DNA of 64,000 nucleotides. Origin: DATBLE01 sp963764565 (lineage in GTDB: Bacteria; Actinomycetota; Thermoleophilia; Gaiellales; Gaiellaceae). Positions within the stretch are counted from its first letter, which is position 1, and each line of letters begins with the position of its first letter. Under the pieces are notes generated by a model. The model did no database searches. It saw nothing but the letters and a program-made list of their open reading frames with translations, and was not told the origin of the DNA. The stretch spans positions 1-64,000 of the forward strand of contig CAVXTD010000023.1 of NCBI GenBank assembly GCA_963764565.1, read 5' to 3'. Shown piece by piece: positions 18,639-28,501 of this stretch. The position numbers and the translations under genes were made by a program.

Positions 18639-19618
18639 CCGACCGTCGCCTCCTTCGGCAGCTCATACCGTCGCGGTTCCGTCGACAGACCGAGGATCTC
18701 GCGCGCCTGCGCCGGCGTCGCGATCTCGCGGTTCAGCTCTCGCGCGATCCTGACTGCGCGCTCGACCGCCTCACCGTTCCCGGTCAGCTTCCGCCCGCGT
18801 GAGTGGTAGATGTTGTCCTCCAACCCGACGCGGACGTGCCCGCCCATCAGCGTCGCCATCGTCGTCATCGGCAGCTGGAACGGCCCGATGCCGCAAACGG
18901 AGTAGACCGAGCCCTCGGGCAGGTCGCGGACGAGCGCGGTGAGCGCGTCCGGCGTCGGCCAGCTCGACGTCTGGTAGCCCATGACGAACTGGTGGAGGTA
19001 CGGAGGATCGGCCAGGCCCTCCTCGATCACGAAGCGGGAGACCCAGAACTGACCCGGCTGGTAGATCTCCAGCTCCGGCTTGATCCCGTACTCGTGCATC
19101 CGGCGGGCGAGCTGCTCGACGATGCCGTAGGTGAACGGGATGCAGTCGTCGTAGAGGAAGCCGTCGTGGGCGTGGGGAAGGGGAGCCGGTCTCGGCGGGA
19201 TCTTGAAGCGTGACATGTCCGGCCCGAGGTTGAGCGACGCGAGCTCGGGCCGCGCCTCGAGGCCCTCGTAGCGGTCGTCCATCGTCACCGTCGGCCCGCC
19301 GCCCGTCGTGTTGTTGACGATCAGGTCGGGACAGCGCTCGCGGATCCGCGCGTTGATCTCCATGAAGACCTCCGAGCGCTGCGTGCAGTCCGCGAGGTTC
19401 TCCGGGTCGCGCGCGTGCACGTGCACGGCCGCCGCGCCCGCGTTCCAGGCGTCGTAGGCGGCCGCCGCGAGCTCGTCGGGGGTCTCCGGGAGCGCAGGGT
19501 TCGACTCCTTGCCCTGCACGCCGCCGTTGAGCGCGCAGGTGACGATCATCGGGCCGAAGCCGCCGCGCAACCGCTCCATCCACTCGTAGGTGTCGCCGTA
19601 CCGCCAGGTGTCAGTCAC
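18635..19618 (-). CDS. Beta-keto acid cleavage enzyme (BKACE, DUF849 family)
   Basis: A 327-residue zinc enzyme that splits a beta-keto acid with acetyl-CoA to give acetoacetate and a shorter acyl-CoA. Known members act on 3-keto-5-aminohexanoate or 3-dehydrocarnitine. Visible marks are the HVHARDP zinc motif (His66, His68), NNTTGGG, the NLGPDMSRF region and SVCGIGPFQLPMTTMA. GTG 19618 is preceded by AGGAGAG. The genes on either side code for NAD(P) dehydrogenases that could make the keto acid. The N-terminal extension of about 22 residues is longer than in short homologues. Substrate cannot be deduced from sequence alone. Confidence 0.88.
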   Translation of the reverse strand: MTDTWRYGDTYEWMERLRGGFGPMIVTCALNGGVQGKESNPALPETPDELAAAAYDAWNAGAAAVHVHARDPENLADCTQRSEVFMEINARIRERCPDLIVNNTTGGGPTVTMDDRYEGLEARPELASLNLGPDMSRFKIPPRPAPLPHAHDGFLYDDCIPFTYGIVEQLARRMHEYGIKPELEIYQPGQFWVSRFVIEEGLADPPYLHQFVMGYQTSSWPTPDALTALVRDLPEGSVYSVCGIGPFQLPMTTMATLMGGHVRVGLEDNIYHSRGRKLTGNGEAVERAVRIARELNREIATPAQAREILGLSTEPRRYELPKEATVG

Positions 19619-19630
19619 TGCTCTCTCCTT

Positions 19631-20356
19631 TCAGCACGCGAGCGTGCCGAGATCGACGGGGACGAAGGAGCCGTTGATTCCCGAGGCCTCGTCGCTCGCG
19701 AGGAACGCGATCGTGTTCGCGACCTCTTCGGGCTCGACGAACCGCTTGACCGGGTGGCGCTCGACCATCGACTCGATCACCTCGTCACGCGATCGGGAAT
19801 GCAGGCGCATCTGCTCCGCGAGCTGGTCTTCGACCATGGGCGTTCGCATCCAGCCGGGGCCGACGGCGTTCGCGGTCATCCCGAGCGGCCCGCCTTCGAG
19901 CGCCGCGACGCGGACCAGTCCGAGCACGGCGTGCTTTGCAGCCACGTACGCGGACTTGTACTGCTCCGCGATGAAGCTCGAGCCGGAGGCGGTGACGACG
20001 ACGCGGCCTCCCGGCCGGGCGATGTGCGGCCAGGCGTGCTTCATCGCGAGCCACGGACCCTTGACCATCACGTCGAAGAGCCGGTCCCATTCCTCTGCGG
20101 GAAACTCGGGGATCGGCGCGACGTACTGGGCGCCCGCGTTGAGGACGAGCACGTCGAGCCGGCCGTGCCGCTCGATCGCGGCTTCGACCATCGCCTTGTT
20201 GCCCGCCTCCGTGCCGATGTCCAGGTGGAGGACGTCGTCGCCCTTGACGTCCACCCCGACGACGCTCGCGCCTTCGCGCTCGAAGACCTCGACGATCGAG
20301 ACGCCGAGCCCGCCGGCGGCGCCCGTGACGCACGCGACCTTCCCCTCGAGCCTCAC
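19631..20356 (-). CDS. SDR-family oxidoreductase
   Basis: A 241-residue classical SDR. GTG 20356 is chosen because it overlaps the upstream HyuB stop (GTGA) and gives the usual N-terminus RLEGKVACVTGAAGGLGVSI. Asp in VVGVDVKGDD suggests NAD. NAGAQYV, TASGSSF and the YVAAK catalytic pair are present. The C-terminus ends FVPVDLGTLAC. Thirteen bases separate it from the cleavage-enzyme start. As part of the operon it likely oxidises a hydroxyl formed after ring opening. Confidence 0.88.
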   Translation of the reverse strand: MRLEGKVACVTGAAGGLGVSIVEVFEREGASVVGVDVKGDDVLHLDIGTEAGNKAMVEAAIERHGRLDVLVLNAGAQYVAPIPEFPAEEWDRLFDVMVKGPWLAMKHAWPHIARPGGRVVVTASGSSFIAEQYKSAYVAAKHAVLGLVRVAALEGGPLGMTANAVGPGWMRTPMVEDQLAEQMRLHSRSRDEVIESMVERHPVKRFVEPEEVANTIAFLASDEASGINGSFVPVDLGTLAC

Positions 20357-22048
20357 GGCTCCACCCCGTACACCTCGCGGGCCCGCTCGGCGCTGATCCA
20401 ACCCTCGGCGACGTCGCGGCGGACACGATCCGGGTCGCGCTCGCGCGCCGGGCCGTAGCCGCCGCCGCCGGACGACATCGAGACGATCGTCTCGCCCGGC
20501 TCGAGCACGACTGCGCCCGCCGGCGGCGCCTCCGTCAGCTCGCCGTCGAGGCCGCGCTTGAACTGGCGCGAGGGAGCACCGTCGCCGCCTCCGCGCACGC
20601 CGCGCGCCGGGTTGACCGTTCCGTCGCTCGCGTACATGACCGTCAGCGTCGTGCCCTCGATCGGCCCGTACTCGGCGAAGAGCGACGAGGCGCCGCGGTA
20701 GCGGCCCGGGCCCCTCGGTGTCGGGCAGCGAGGCGCTGGGCGACGATCCGGATCGGGTGGTGCAGCTCGTCCACCTCGACCGAGTCGCGCAGCACGAAGC
20801 CCGCGTTGCCGACGTGGCCGATCGTCAGCCAGGCGTCCTCGCCGGGGGCCGCCGCGCCGCCGGAGAGCGCGAGGAAGATCTGGTTGACGAACGGCGCGCC
20901 CGTTCGCGGGTCGACGCCGGAGAGCACCGCGACCGAGGCCGGGATCGGCGGCCCGCACTCGGCCATGCCGGCGCCCTCGGCGAGCTCGGCGATCCCGCGC
21001 TGGATCGCGTTCGTCACCCGGTCGGCGAGGTTCGTCGTCGCGACCGAGCAGCTCGTCGGATGGCGCGGGATGCCGACGCAGCAGTTCTCGCGCAGCCGGA
21101 TCTCGAGCCGCCGGAACGAGCCGGCGTTCGGCGGCACCGTGTGGTCGATCGAGTTGAAGACGCCGATCATCGCCGCCGTCCGTGCGGTCGCCTCGGTCAG
21201 GTTGAGGCCGCAGGGCTGGCAGTCGGGGTTGTCGCGCAGGTCGATCGCGACGGCGCCGCGCTCGGGGTCGATCTCCACCTCGACCTTGATCGGGATCCCG
21301 TCGGGCACGCCGGGGAACGGGTCGTGGGCTCCCTCGGCGACGATCCGGCCGGCCGGCAGCCGCGAGAGCGCCGACTCCATGCGTTGCTCGGAGTAGTCGA
21401 ACCACTCGCGCGACGTACTCCTCGAGCGTGTCCCAGCCGACCTCGGCGCCGAGCTCGAGCAGGCGCCGCTCGCCGATCCGCACCGCGCCGAGCAGCGCGA
21501 GGTAGTCGCCCCACCACTGCTCGGGTACCCGGATCCGCAGACGGCACATGCGGATCACGTCGTCGACGTCCTCGTAGTCGCGTTGCGCGCGGACGGCGTC
21601 GAAGATCAGCGCGCCCTCCTCGTAGACGTCGCGCGCGGCGGCGTGGTAGGTCGTCGGCAGCGCGTTTCCGCAGTCCGCCTGGTGGGCCTTGCCGAGCACC
21701 GTGTAGCGGTGGACGCCCTCGTCGTCGACGACCGGGACGAGGAGGCAGTGGTCGGCGGCGTGCGAGTTGCCGTGGTACGGCGAGTTGTGCAGGAACGCGT
21801 CGCCGCGGCCGCAGGTCCGGGTGCAGCTCCTTGATCCGGGCCGCCATCAGGTCGGGGCCGCTCATCACGTGGATCGGCAGGCTCTCCGCGGTCGCGAGCA
21901 GCTCGGCGTCGGCGGTGAGGATGCAGCAGGAGAAGTCGCGCGCGGTGTTGAGGACGCCCGAGCGGCCCGTGCGGGCGAGCGTGTTCTGCATCGCGCGGGC
22001 GACGCCCTGGAGGCGGTTGTTCAGCACCGCGAGCCGGACGCCGTCCAT
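20353..22048 (-). CDS. hyuB: Hydantoinase B / oxoprolinase B subunit (copy 1), frameshifted
   Basis: Large partner of HyuA in ATP-dependent opening of hydantoins, 5-oxoproline or similar rings. From ATG 22048 the N-terminus reads MDGVRLAVLNNRLQGVARAM, then RDFSCCILTADAELLATAES and LPIHVMSGPDLMAARIKELH. The middle has DGIPIKVEVEIDPERGAV and NCCVGIPRHPTS. The C-terminus has the glycine-rich SMSSGGGGYGPARERDPD and ends ISAERAREVYGV. At least five single-base shifts break the frame, yet all blocks are in order. The span of 565 codons is normal. The ATG overlaps the HyuA stop. Confidence 0.82.
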
Positions 22049-24141
22049 CAGGCTGCCACGTCGGCTCCGGCCGGCTCCGGCGCCGGCGCGGCGACGGGCA
22101 CGATCGCGAGGCTGCCCGAGGCCGTGCGCGTCGACCGTGGCGCCCGGATCGACGACGACCGTCGTCCACGGCGACTCGACGATCGCCGGTCCGGCGACGA
22201 CCCGCCCCGGCTCGAGCTCGCCGAACGAGAGGACGGCGGCTTCGACGGCTCCCGTGCCGGGGAAGTAGGCGCGGCGCGTGGGCGCGCCCAGCGCGCGGCG
22301 CGGCGTCCTGCTCGAGCCGGCCCGGCTCGCCGCGTCCGACGGGACAGCGGACGCGCGCGCGCCAGCCGACGAACTCGACCTCGGAGCCGGCGTCGCTGAT
22401 CGCGAACACCTCCTCGGTGCAGCGCGTGGAAGTCGCGCCGTAGCTCGTCCGCGTCCAGGCGGCTCGCGGATCGGCAGCTCCAGCTCCCAGATCTGGTGCG
22501 GGTAGCGCGCCTCCGCCGACAGCTCGATCTCACCTGGCGTGCCGGCCGCGGCGGCGAACTGCCTCGCAGCTGCCGCTGAAGATCGGCGAGAACGCGTTCG
22601 ACCGCCGGCGAAGTCGAAGTCGGCGGTCGTCGTCCTGAGCGCTGCGGCGAAGTCGGCGGTCAGATCCGAGAGCAGCGCGCCGGCGGCCGAGAGCGCGGGG
22701 CCGACGGCGGGGATGATCAGCTGCGGGCACCCGAGCCGGCGCGCGATCGCGACCGAGTTCAGACCGGCCGCTCCGCCGCCGCCGACGAGCACGGCGGTTC
22801 GCGGGTCGATGCCCTGGTGGAGCGTGATCTCCTCGATCGCCCGGATCATGTGCTCGGTCGCGACGCGCAGCACAGCGGAGGCGGCCTCGTCGACCGCCAG
22901 CCCGAGCGGCGTCGCCGACCTGCTCGCTCGACGCGCGGCGCGCGCGGCTGCGACGTCGAGCCGCATCGCACCGCCGAGGAAGTAGTCCGGGTCGATGTAG
23001 CCGAGCACGAGCGCACGCATCGGTGACCGTCGGCCGAGTCGCCGCCGCGCCCGTAGCAGACCGGGCCGGGCTCGGACCCGGCGCTCTCCGGCCCGACGTG
23101 CAGCAGCCCGCCCTCGTCCACCCACGCGATCGAGCCGCCGCCGGCGCCGATCGACTTCACGTCGACCGACGGGAAGCCGGTCATGTGCCCGAAGAACGGC
23201 TCGCCGAGCCACGTCTCGCGCGTCCACGGGATCCGCCCGCGGCGGACGAGCGAGACGTCGTAGCTCGTGCCGCCGGTGTCGGCGACGACCGCTGTCTCGG
23301 CCCCGCCGTCGCGCTCGGCGAAGAAGCGCCCGGCGACCGGCGCCATCGCCGGGCCCGAGCCGAGCGAGTGGATCGGGGCCTCGGCGACCGCTGCTGCGTC
23401 GAGAACGCCGCCGCTCGAGGTGACCATCAGGACGCGACCGGCGAAGCCCGCCGTCCCGCAGGCGTCCCTCGAGGCTGCGCAGGTACTCGCTCATCACCGG
23501 CTTCAGCGACGCGTCGATGCAGGTGGACGACGCGCGCCGGTACTCGCGGATCGACGGGTTGAGCCGGTGCGAGAGCGTGTACGGGGATGCCGGGCAGGTG
23601 CTCGGCGAGCAGCTCGCCGACCCGCAGCTCGTGCGCCGGGTTGGCGATCGACCAGAGCAGGCACACGCCGACGGCCTCGACGCCGAGCTCGCGGAGCCGC
23701 GCCGCCGAGCGCGACGACCGCCGCCTCGTCGAGCGCCTTCACGACGTTGCCCTGCGAGTCGATCCGCTCCGGGACCTCGAAGGTCAGCGCGCGCGGCACG
23801 TAGGGCTCCGGGTACGGCCGCGTGAAGTTGAACGCGTCCGTGCGGCCGCCCTCGCGGAAGAGCAGAACGTCCGGATGCCCCTCGGTCGTGCAGGAACGCG
23901 GTGCGCGCCGTGCGACCCGGTGAGCACCGCGTTGATCGCGCGCGTCGTGCCGTGGACGAAGACCGAGCCGCGGCCGAGCAGATCGGCGCCGAGCGCGCCC
24001 GCGGCGACGTCGAGCACGTCGAGCACGCCGCTCGACCGGGTCGTCCGGGGTCGTCGGGCTCTTGAAGAGGTGGAGCGCTCCGTCGTCGTCCTCGACCACG
24101 AGATCCGTGAACGTGCCGCCGGTGTCGACCGCGAACCTCAC
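22048..24141 (-). CDS. hyuA: Hydantoinase A / oxoprolinase A subunit (copy 1), heavily frameshifted
   Basis: ATP-binding subunit of the HyuA/OplA-type cyclic amide hydrolase. From GTG 24141: FAVDTGGTFTDLVVED (phosphate-1 loop), then MVTSSGGVLDA, ADTGGTSYDVSLVRRG, VKSIGAGGGSIAWVDEGG and GPESAGSEPGPVCYGRGG, all diagnostic. The span of 698 codons is the family norm, although ten or more single-base shifts interrupt it. The start overlaps the regulator stop (GTGA). The intact blocks between shifts argue for sequence error rather than a pseudogene. It is the first structural gene of the leftward operon. Confidence 0.82.
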
Positions 24142-24846
24142 GTGTCGAAGATCTCCGGGATGCCTGCGAGCCCGAGCCGCGTCCGCCGGATGTGCATCTC
24201 GAGCAGCGCGCGGCATCCTCGCCGTCGTGCCGCTCGAGCGCATCGAGCAGCAGCCGGTGCTCGAGCAAGCGTCGGTTCCAGAGAGCCGAATCGGACCGTC
24301 GAGGTAGGCGCGCCGGTACTGCTCGGCGACGTTCCAGAGGCTCTGGATGATCGTCAGGAGTCGCGGCAGCGTCGGCGCCCGCGAAGCTCGCCATGTGGAA
24401 GGCGCGGTCGTGGGAGAGCCACTCTGCCTCCCGTCCCTCGGGATCGTTCTGCTCCATCCAGGCCGACCTCGCGCCGCATCCCGGCCGAGCTGGTCCGCGT
24501 CGAGGGCCGGCGCACTGCGCTCGATGGCGAGCGGCTCGAGGCGCTCGCGGAGCGAGATAGACCTCGCCGAGCTCCGCCTGGTCGAGCCGCACGACGCGCG
24601 CGCCCGACGTTCGGCAGGACCACGACGAGCCCCTCGTGCTGGAGTTGCCGCAGCGCCTCGCGACCGGCAGCGGCTCGTGCCGAACCGCTCCGCGACCGCT
24701 TCCTGGTGGATCCGTTCGCCGGGCCGGAGCCTGCCGTCGAGGATCTCGTCCCGCAGTTCCCTGACGATCAGCCCGAGCGCCTCACCCTTTATCCGCTTGC
24801 CGGCGGATCCATCTTCGGCACCGGAGCGTGGGAGGCGGCGCACCAC
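24138..24846 (-). CDS. GntR-family (FCD) transcriptional regulator, frameshifted
   Basis: A winged-helix regulator of the FadR/FCD branch. The N-terminal DNA-binding domain reads GLIVRELRDEILDGRLRPGE, RIHQEAVAERFGTSR, then in another frame VREALRQLQHEGLVVVLPNVG. The C-terminal effector domain is partly readable (LERLEPLAIERSAPALDADQ, then HMASFAGA and SLWNVAEQYRRAYLDG). Several single-base shifts are present. GTG 24846 is proposed because a promoter with TTGACA at 24882-24877 would place the transcript start at about that codon, suggesting a leaderless message (inference). It probably senses a pathway acid and controls both its own operon and the divergent transporter. Confidence 0.75.
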
Positions 24847-24853
24847 CGCGTGA

Positions 24854-24882
24854 TCATGGATCCATCGCGTCGACAGTGTCAA
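24854..24882 (-). promoter_or_regulatory. Putative promoter of the gntR-hyu operon
   Basis: On the minus strand TTGACA (24882-24877) is followed after 18 bases by CATGAT. The spacer contains the palindrome ATGGATCCAT, so a repressor bound there would block the promoter. Confidence 0.45.
24856..24865. promoter_or_regulatory. Palindromic operator candidate ATGGATCCAT
   Basis: A 10-bp perfect palindrome in front of the regulator gene, sharing the core TGGATCCA with a second copy 94 bases away. Short GntR-type operators of this size are common. Binding by the adjacent regulator is inferred. Confidence 0.5.
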
Positions 24883-24949
24883 GGCCTTGCCGGACCGGCT
24901 GCGCCGCCGGCGATGTCTCCGGCACTGTCGCGTTCACGCCCTCCGACGC

Positions 24950-24959
24950 TTGGATCCAA
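24950..24959. promoter_or_regulatory. Palindromic operator candidate TTGGATCCAA
   Basis: The second 10-bp palindrome with core TGGATCCA, 31 bases before the livG start. Together with the copy at 24856 it brackets the divergent control region. Confidence 0.5.
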
Positions 24960-24989
24960 ACCTCGTATTCCATGGGTTAGTGTCTTCCG

Positions 24990-25772
24990 ATGGGAGCTTC
25001 GGCGGTCGTCCCGCAGGCCGAGCACTCCGTCGGCGCGGAACTGCTCGAAGCGCGCGGCCTGAAGGTGCACTTCGGCGGCGTCCACGCGGTGGACGGCGTC
25101 GATCTGACGATCCGCAAGGGCGAGATCCTCGGCCTGATCGGCCCGAACGGCGCGGGCAAGACGACGCTCGTCAACGCGCTCTCCGGCTTCCAGAGGCCGA
25201 CCGCGGGCACGGTTCTGCTCGACGGTGCCGACGTCACCGGCTGGAGCCCGCACCGGCTCGCGCGCCTCGGTCTGGCGCGCACGTTCCAGGCCGTTCGCCT
25301 CTTCCCGGATCTGACGGTGCTCGAGAACGTCGAGCTCGGCGGCGTCGGCGTCGGCATGCGCAGGCCGGCCGCGCGCAGGTGGGCGCGAGACCTGCTGGAG
25401 CGGCTGAGCCTCGACGACAAGGCGTCCCTCTACGCAACGGGGTTGCCGCACGGCCTCGAGCGGAGGCTCGGGATCGTCCGCGCCCTCGCCGCGAAGCCCG
25501 CCTTCCTGCTGCTCGACGAGCCGGCGGCCGGCCTGAACGAGCAGGAGAGCGACGAGCTCGTCGACTCGCTCTCGCTGATCCGCGACGACTTCTCGTGCGC
25601 GTTGATGGTGATCGAGCACGACATGCGCGTGATCATGCGGCTCTGCGAGCGCATCCAGGTGCTCGACTACGGCAAGACGATCAGCATCGGCACACCCGCC
25701 GAGGTTCGGAGCGACCCGGCAGTGCTGACCGCGTATCTGGGGAGGAGAGCCGTCGATGCTGGCGATCGATGA
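24990..25772 (+). CDS. livG: Branched-chain amino acid-type ABC transporter ATPase (LivG)
   Basis: A 260-residue ATPase of a HAAT (Liv) importer. Walker A is GPNGAGKTT near residue 52, the LivG-type Q-loop is ARTFQAVRLFPDLTVLENV, the signature region is GLPHGLERRLGIVRALAAKP, Walker B is FLLLDEPAAGLN and the switch His is in MVIEHDMRVIM. It is the first gene of the rightward operon and overlaps livF by 17 bases. Liv systems carry amino acids, short amides, urea and similar polar compounds, so the cargo here may be the ring compound or amino acid handled by the neighbouring enzymes (inference). Confidence 0.92.
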   Translation: MGASAVVPQAEHSVGAELLEARGLKVHFGGVHAVDGVDLTIRKGEILGLIGPNGAGKTTLVNALSGFQRPTAGTVLLDGADVTGWSPHRLARLGLARTFQAVRLFPDLTVLENVELGGVGVGMRRPAARRWARDLLERLSLDDKASLYATGLPHGLERRLGIVRALAAKPAFLLLDEPAAGLNEQESDELVDSLSLIRDDFSCALMVIEHDMRVIMRLCERIQVLDYGKTISIGTPAEVRSDPAVLTAYLGRRAVDAGDR

Positions 25773-26461
25773 CCTGCGGGTCAACTACGGCCGCGTTCCG
25801 GCCCTGCACGGCATCTCGCTCCACGTCGACGAGGGCGAGGCTGTCGCGCTGGTCGGGCCGAACGGCGCGGGCAAGACGACCACGCTCTCGGCGATCTTCG
25901 GTCTCGTTCCTCCCGCCGGCGGCACGATCCGATTCGAGGGCGAGTCACTCGTCGGAGCGAGCCCGGAGCAGATCCTGCGGCGCGGCCTCGCGCTCGTGCC
26001 CGAGGGACGCCACATCTTCGGCACGCTGACCGTCGCCGAGAACCTGCTGCTCGGGACGACCGCGCGGCGCGACCGCGATGCCGCCGAGCGAGGATCTCGC
26101 CAGGACGCTCGAGCGCTTCCCGGTGCTCAAGTCGTACTACTCGAGCTCGGCCGGCAACCTCTCGGGCGGCGAGCAGCAGCAGCTGGCGATCGCCCGCGCA
26201 TTGCTCTCCCGGCCACGTCTGCTCCTCCTCGACGAGCCGTCGCTCGGACTGGCGCCGGTCGTGATCGACATCGTCTTCGACGCGCTCGAGGAGCTGCGCG
26301 ACGAGGGCGTGACGATCCTGCTCGTCGAGCAGAACGCCGCCCGCGCCGTCGAGTTCGCCGACCGCGCGTACATCCTGCGCACCGGCCAAGTCGCGCTGTC
26401 CGGCACGCGCGACGAGATCCTGCGGATGGAGAACTTCGAGACCGCGTACCTCGGGGTCTAG
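25756..26461 (+). CDS. livF: Branched-chain amino acid-type ABC transporter ATPase (LivF), one frameshift
   Basis: The second ATPase of the importer. From ATG 25756: MLAIDDLRVNYGRVPALHGI, Walker A GPNGAGKTTT and GLALVPEGRHIFGTLTVAEN, typical of LivF. After one extra base near 26089 it continues LARTLERFPVLKSYY, signature LSGGEQQQLAIARALL, Walker B LLLLDEPSLGLAP and ILLVEQNA. The repaired length of about 235 residues is normal. It overlaps livG and is followed by livH after 15 bases. Confidence 0.9.
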
Positions 26462-26476
26462 GGAGTCGCTGACCTG

Positions 26477-27366
26477 ATGACGCTCTTCCTCCAGCACGTC
26501 GATCGACGCGATCACCTCGGCTCGCAGTTCGCGCTCTATCGCGCTCGGGATCGCGCTGATCTTCGGGATCATGGGCCTGATCAACTTCGCGCACGGCGAG
26601 CTGATCATGGTCGGCGCCTACACGATCGTCCTGATCGGTCACCCGGCCTGGCCGGTCGTCGTGATCGTCGACCGTCGGGGTGGCGATCGTCTTCGCGCTC
26701 GGCATGGAGCGGGTCGCGTTCCGGCCGCTGCGCGGCGCGGATCCCGCCACCCTGCTGATCGCGTCGTTCGCCGTCAGCTACGTGCCTCCAGAACCTCGCG
26801 ATCCTGATCGAGGGCTCGGCCGCCAAGGGCGTGAACGTCTCGACGTGGCTGTCCGAGTCGCTCGAGATCGGCTCGCTCTCGATCCCGAAGCTCGACCTGG
26901 TCACGGTCGTCGGTCACGATCGTTCTGCTCGCCGGGCTCGGCCTCTTCCTGCAGCGGACGCGGATGGGCGTGCAGATGCGCGCGGCGGCCGAGGACTTCC
27001 GGATGGCGCGCATCCTCGGCGTCAGGGCGAACACGGTGATCGCGACCGCGTTCGCGATCAGCGGCCTGCTCGCCGGGATCGGCGCCTACCTGCTCGTCGC
27101 TCAGACCGGCGAGGTCGCCCCCGACATCGGCTCCAACCCGGTGCTCGTACGCGTTCGTCGCGACCGTGCTCGGCGGGATGGGGAGCCTGCGCGGCGCCGT
27201 GCTCGGCGGCTACGTGTTCGGCGGCATCTTCGTCGGGTTGCAGGCGTACCTGCCGCTCGAGCTGCGCTCCTACCGCGACGCCTTCGCGTTCGCGGCGGTG
27301 ATCGCGATGCTGCTCGTCCGGCCGCAGGGCCTGATCGTCGCCCGCTCGGTGGTGACGCGAGTCTGA
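26477..27366 (+). CDS. livH: Branched-chain amino acid-type ABC permease (LivH), frameshifted
   Basis: A multi-pass inner-membrane permease. Family blocks are clear: GIMGLINFAHGELIMVGAYT near the N-terminus, MERVAFRPLRGADPATLLIA, then LFLQRTRMGVQMRAAAEDF, MARILGVRANTVIATAFAIS and VLGGMGSLRGAVLGGYVFGG. At least six single-base changes (about 26501, 26540, 26670, 26785, 26912, 27147) break the frame, most of them insertions. The span of 297 codons fits LivH. The stop overlaps the livM start (TGATG). Confidence 0.85.
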
Positions 27367-28410
27367 TGAAGCTGGCGTGGGCAGCGTCGCGCGCCGTCTG
27401 GCCGCTGCCGGCCCTGCTCCTGCTCGTCGTCGCGGCGGGGGAGATCGCCTGGGCGGCCGGCGACTCGGTGACGAGAGGCGTCGTCGTCGTGGCGCTGATG
27501 AACCTGACGCTGGTCGTCGGGCTGTACGTCTTCGTCGGGAACTCCGGGGTCTTCTCGTTCGGCAGCATCGGCTTCGCCTCGATCGGCGCCTACACCGCCG
27601 GTCTGCTCGTGATTCCCACCGACCAGAAGGCGATTCTCCAGCCCGACCTGCCGAAGTTCATCGCCCACACCCAGTTCGGCAGCGTCGGCGCGACCCTGAT
27701 GGGCGGCGTGGTCGCCGCGGCCGTCGGCCGCGGTCTTCGCGATCCCGCTCATGCGGCTGAGCGGGCTCGCCGCGGGGCTCGCGACGTTCGCGATGCTCGT
27801 GATCATCCGGACGGTGGCGAACAGCTGGACGGCGGTGACGAACGGCGCCGCCGGCCTCTCCGGGCTGCCGGTGACGACCAGCAAGAACGCCGCGCTCGTC
27901 TGGGCCCTGATCGCGATCGTCGTCGGCTTCGCGTTCCAGAGCACCGGGCTCGGGCTGCGCCTGCGCGGCTCGCGCGAGGACGACGTCGCCGCGCGCTCGC
28001 TCGGCGTCAGCGTGCGCCTGGAGCGCCGGGCCGCGTGGGTCGTCCACGCGTTCATCATGGGAATCGGCGGCGGCCTCTACGGGCAGTATCTCGGCTCGTT
28101 CAACGCGAGCTTCTTCTACCTCGCGCTCACGTTCACGACGCTCGCGATGCTCGTCGTCGGCGGGATGAAGAGCCTCACGGGCGCGGTGATCGGCTCGCTC
28201 GCGATCTCCTTCATCGCCGAGTTCCTGCACCGGATCGAGCAGGGCGCGGATGTCGGCCCGCTGCACATCCCGGCCCGCCCCGGTCTCCGTGAGCTCGGCC
28301 TGGCGATCATCATGCTCGCGATCCTGATCCTGCGGCCGCGCGGGCTGACGAACGGCCGCGAGCTGTCGTGGCCGCGCCTACCTCGCAGACGCTCCGTTGG
28401 CATGAGATGA
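27366..28410 (+). CDS. livM: Branched-chain amino acid-type ABC permease (LivM), one frameshift
   Basis: The second permease. The N-terminus has a membrane anchor (VWPLPALLLLVVAAGEIAWA), then the LivM block YVFVGNSGVFSFGSIGFASI. After one extra base near 27729 it continues PLMRLSGLAAGLATFAMLVI, then SREDDVAARSLGVSV (the coupling helix region) and AFIMGIGGGLYGQYLGSFN. The repaired product has about 347 residues with 8-10 membrane segments. It overlaps livH at TGATG. Confidence 0.88.
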
Positions 28411-28501
28411 TCAACGACGGTTCAAGGAGGTGAGGCCGTTCACAGCGTGATGCGGACGACCCTTGCATGACCCGAGCCGAGTTCCCCACCCAGGAGGAGA
28501 G

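Noticed and set aside
26089..27729. Impression that the extra bases in the liv genes fall exactly on codon boundaries, as a programmed frameshift signal would
   Set aside because: Most sites can equally be explained by an extra base inside the codon (for example TAC changed to TATC), no shared slippery motif is present, and the effect is not seen in clean regions.
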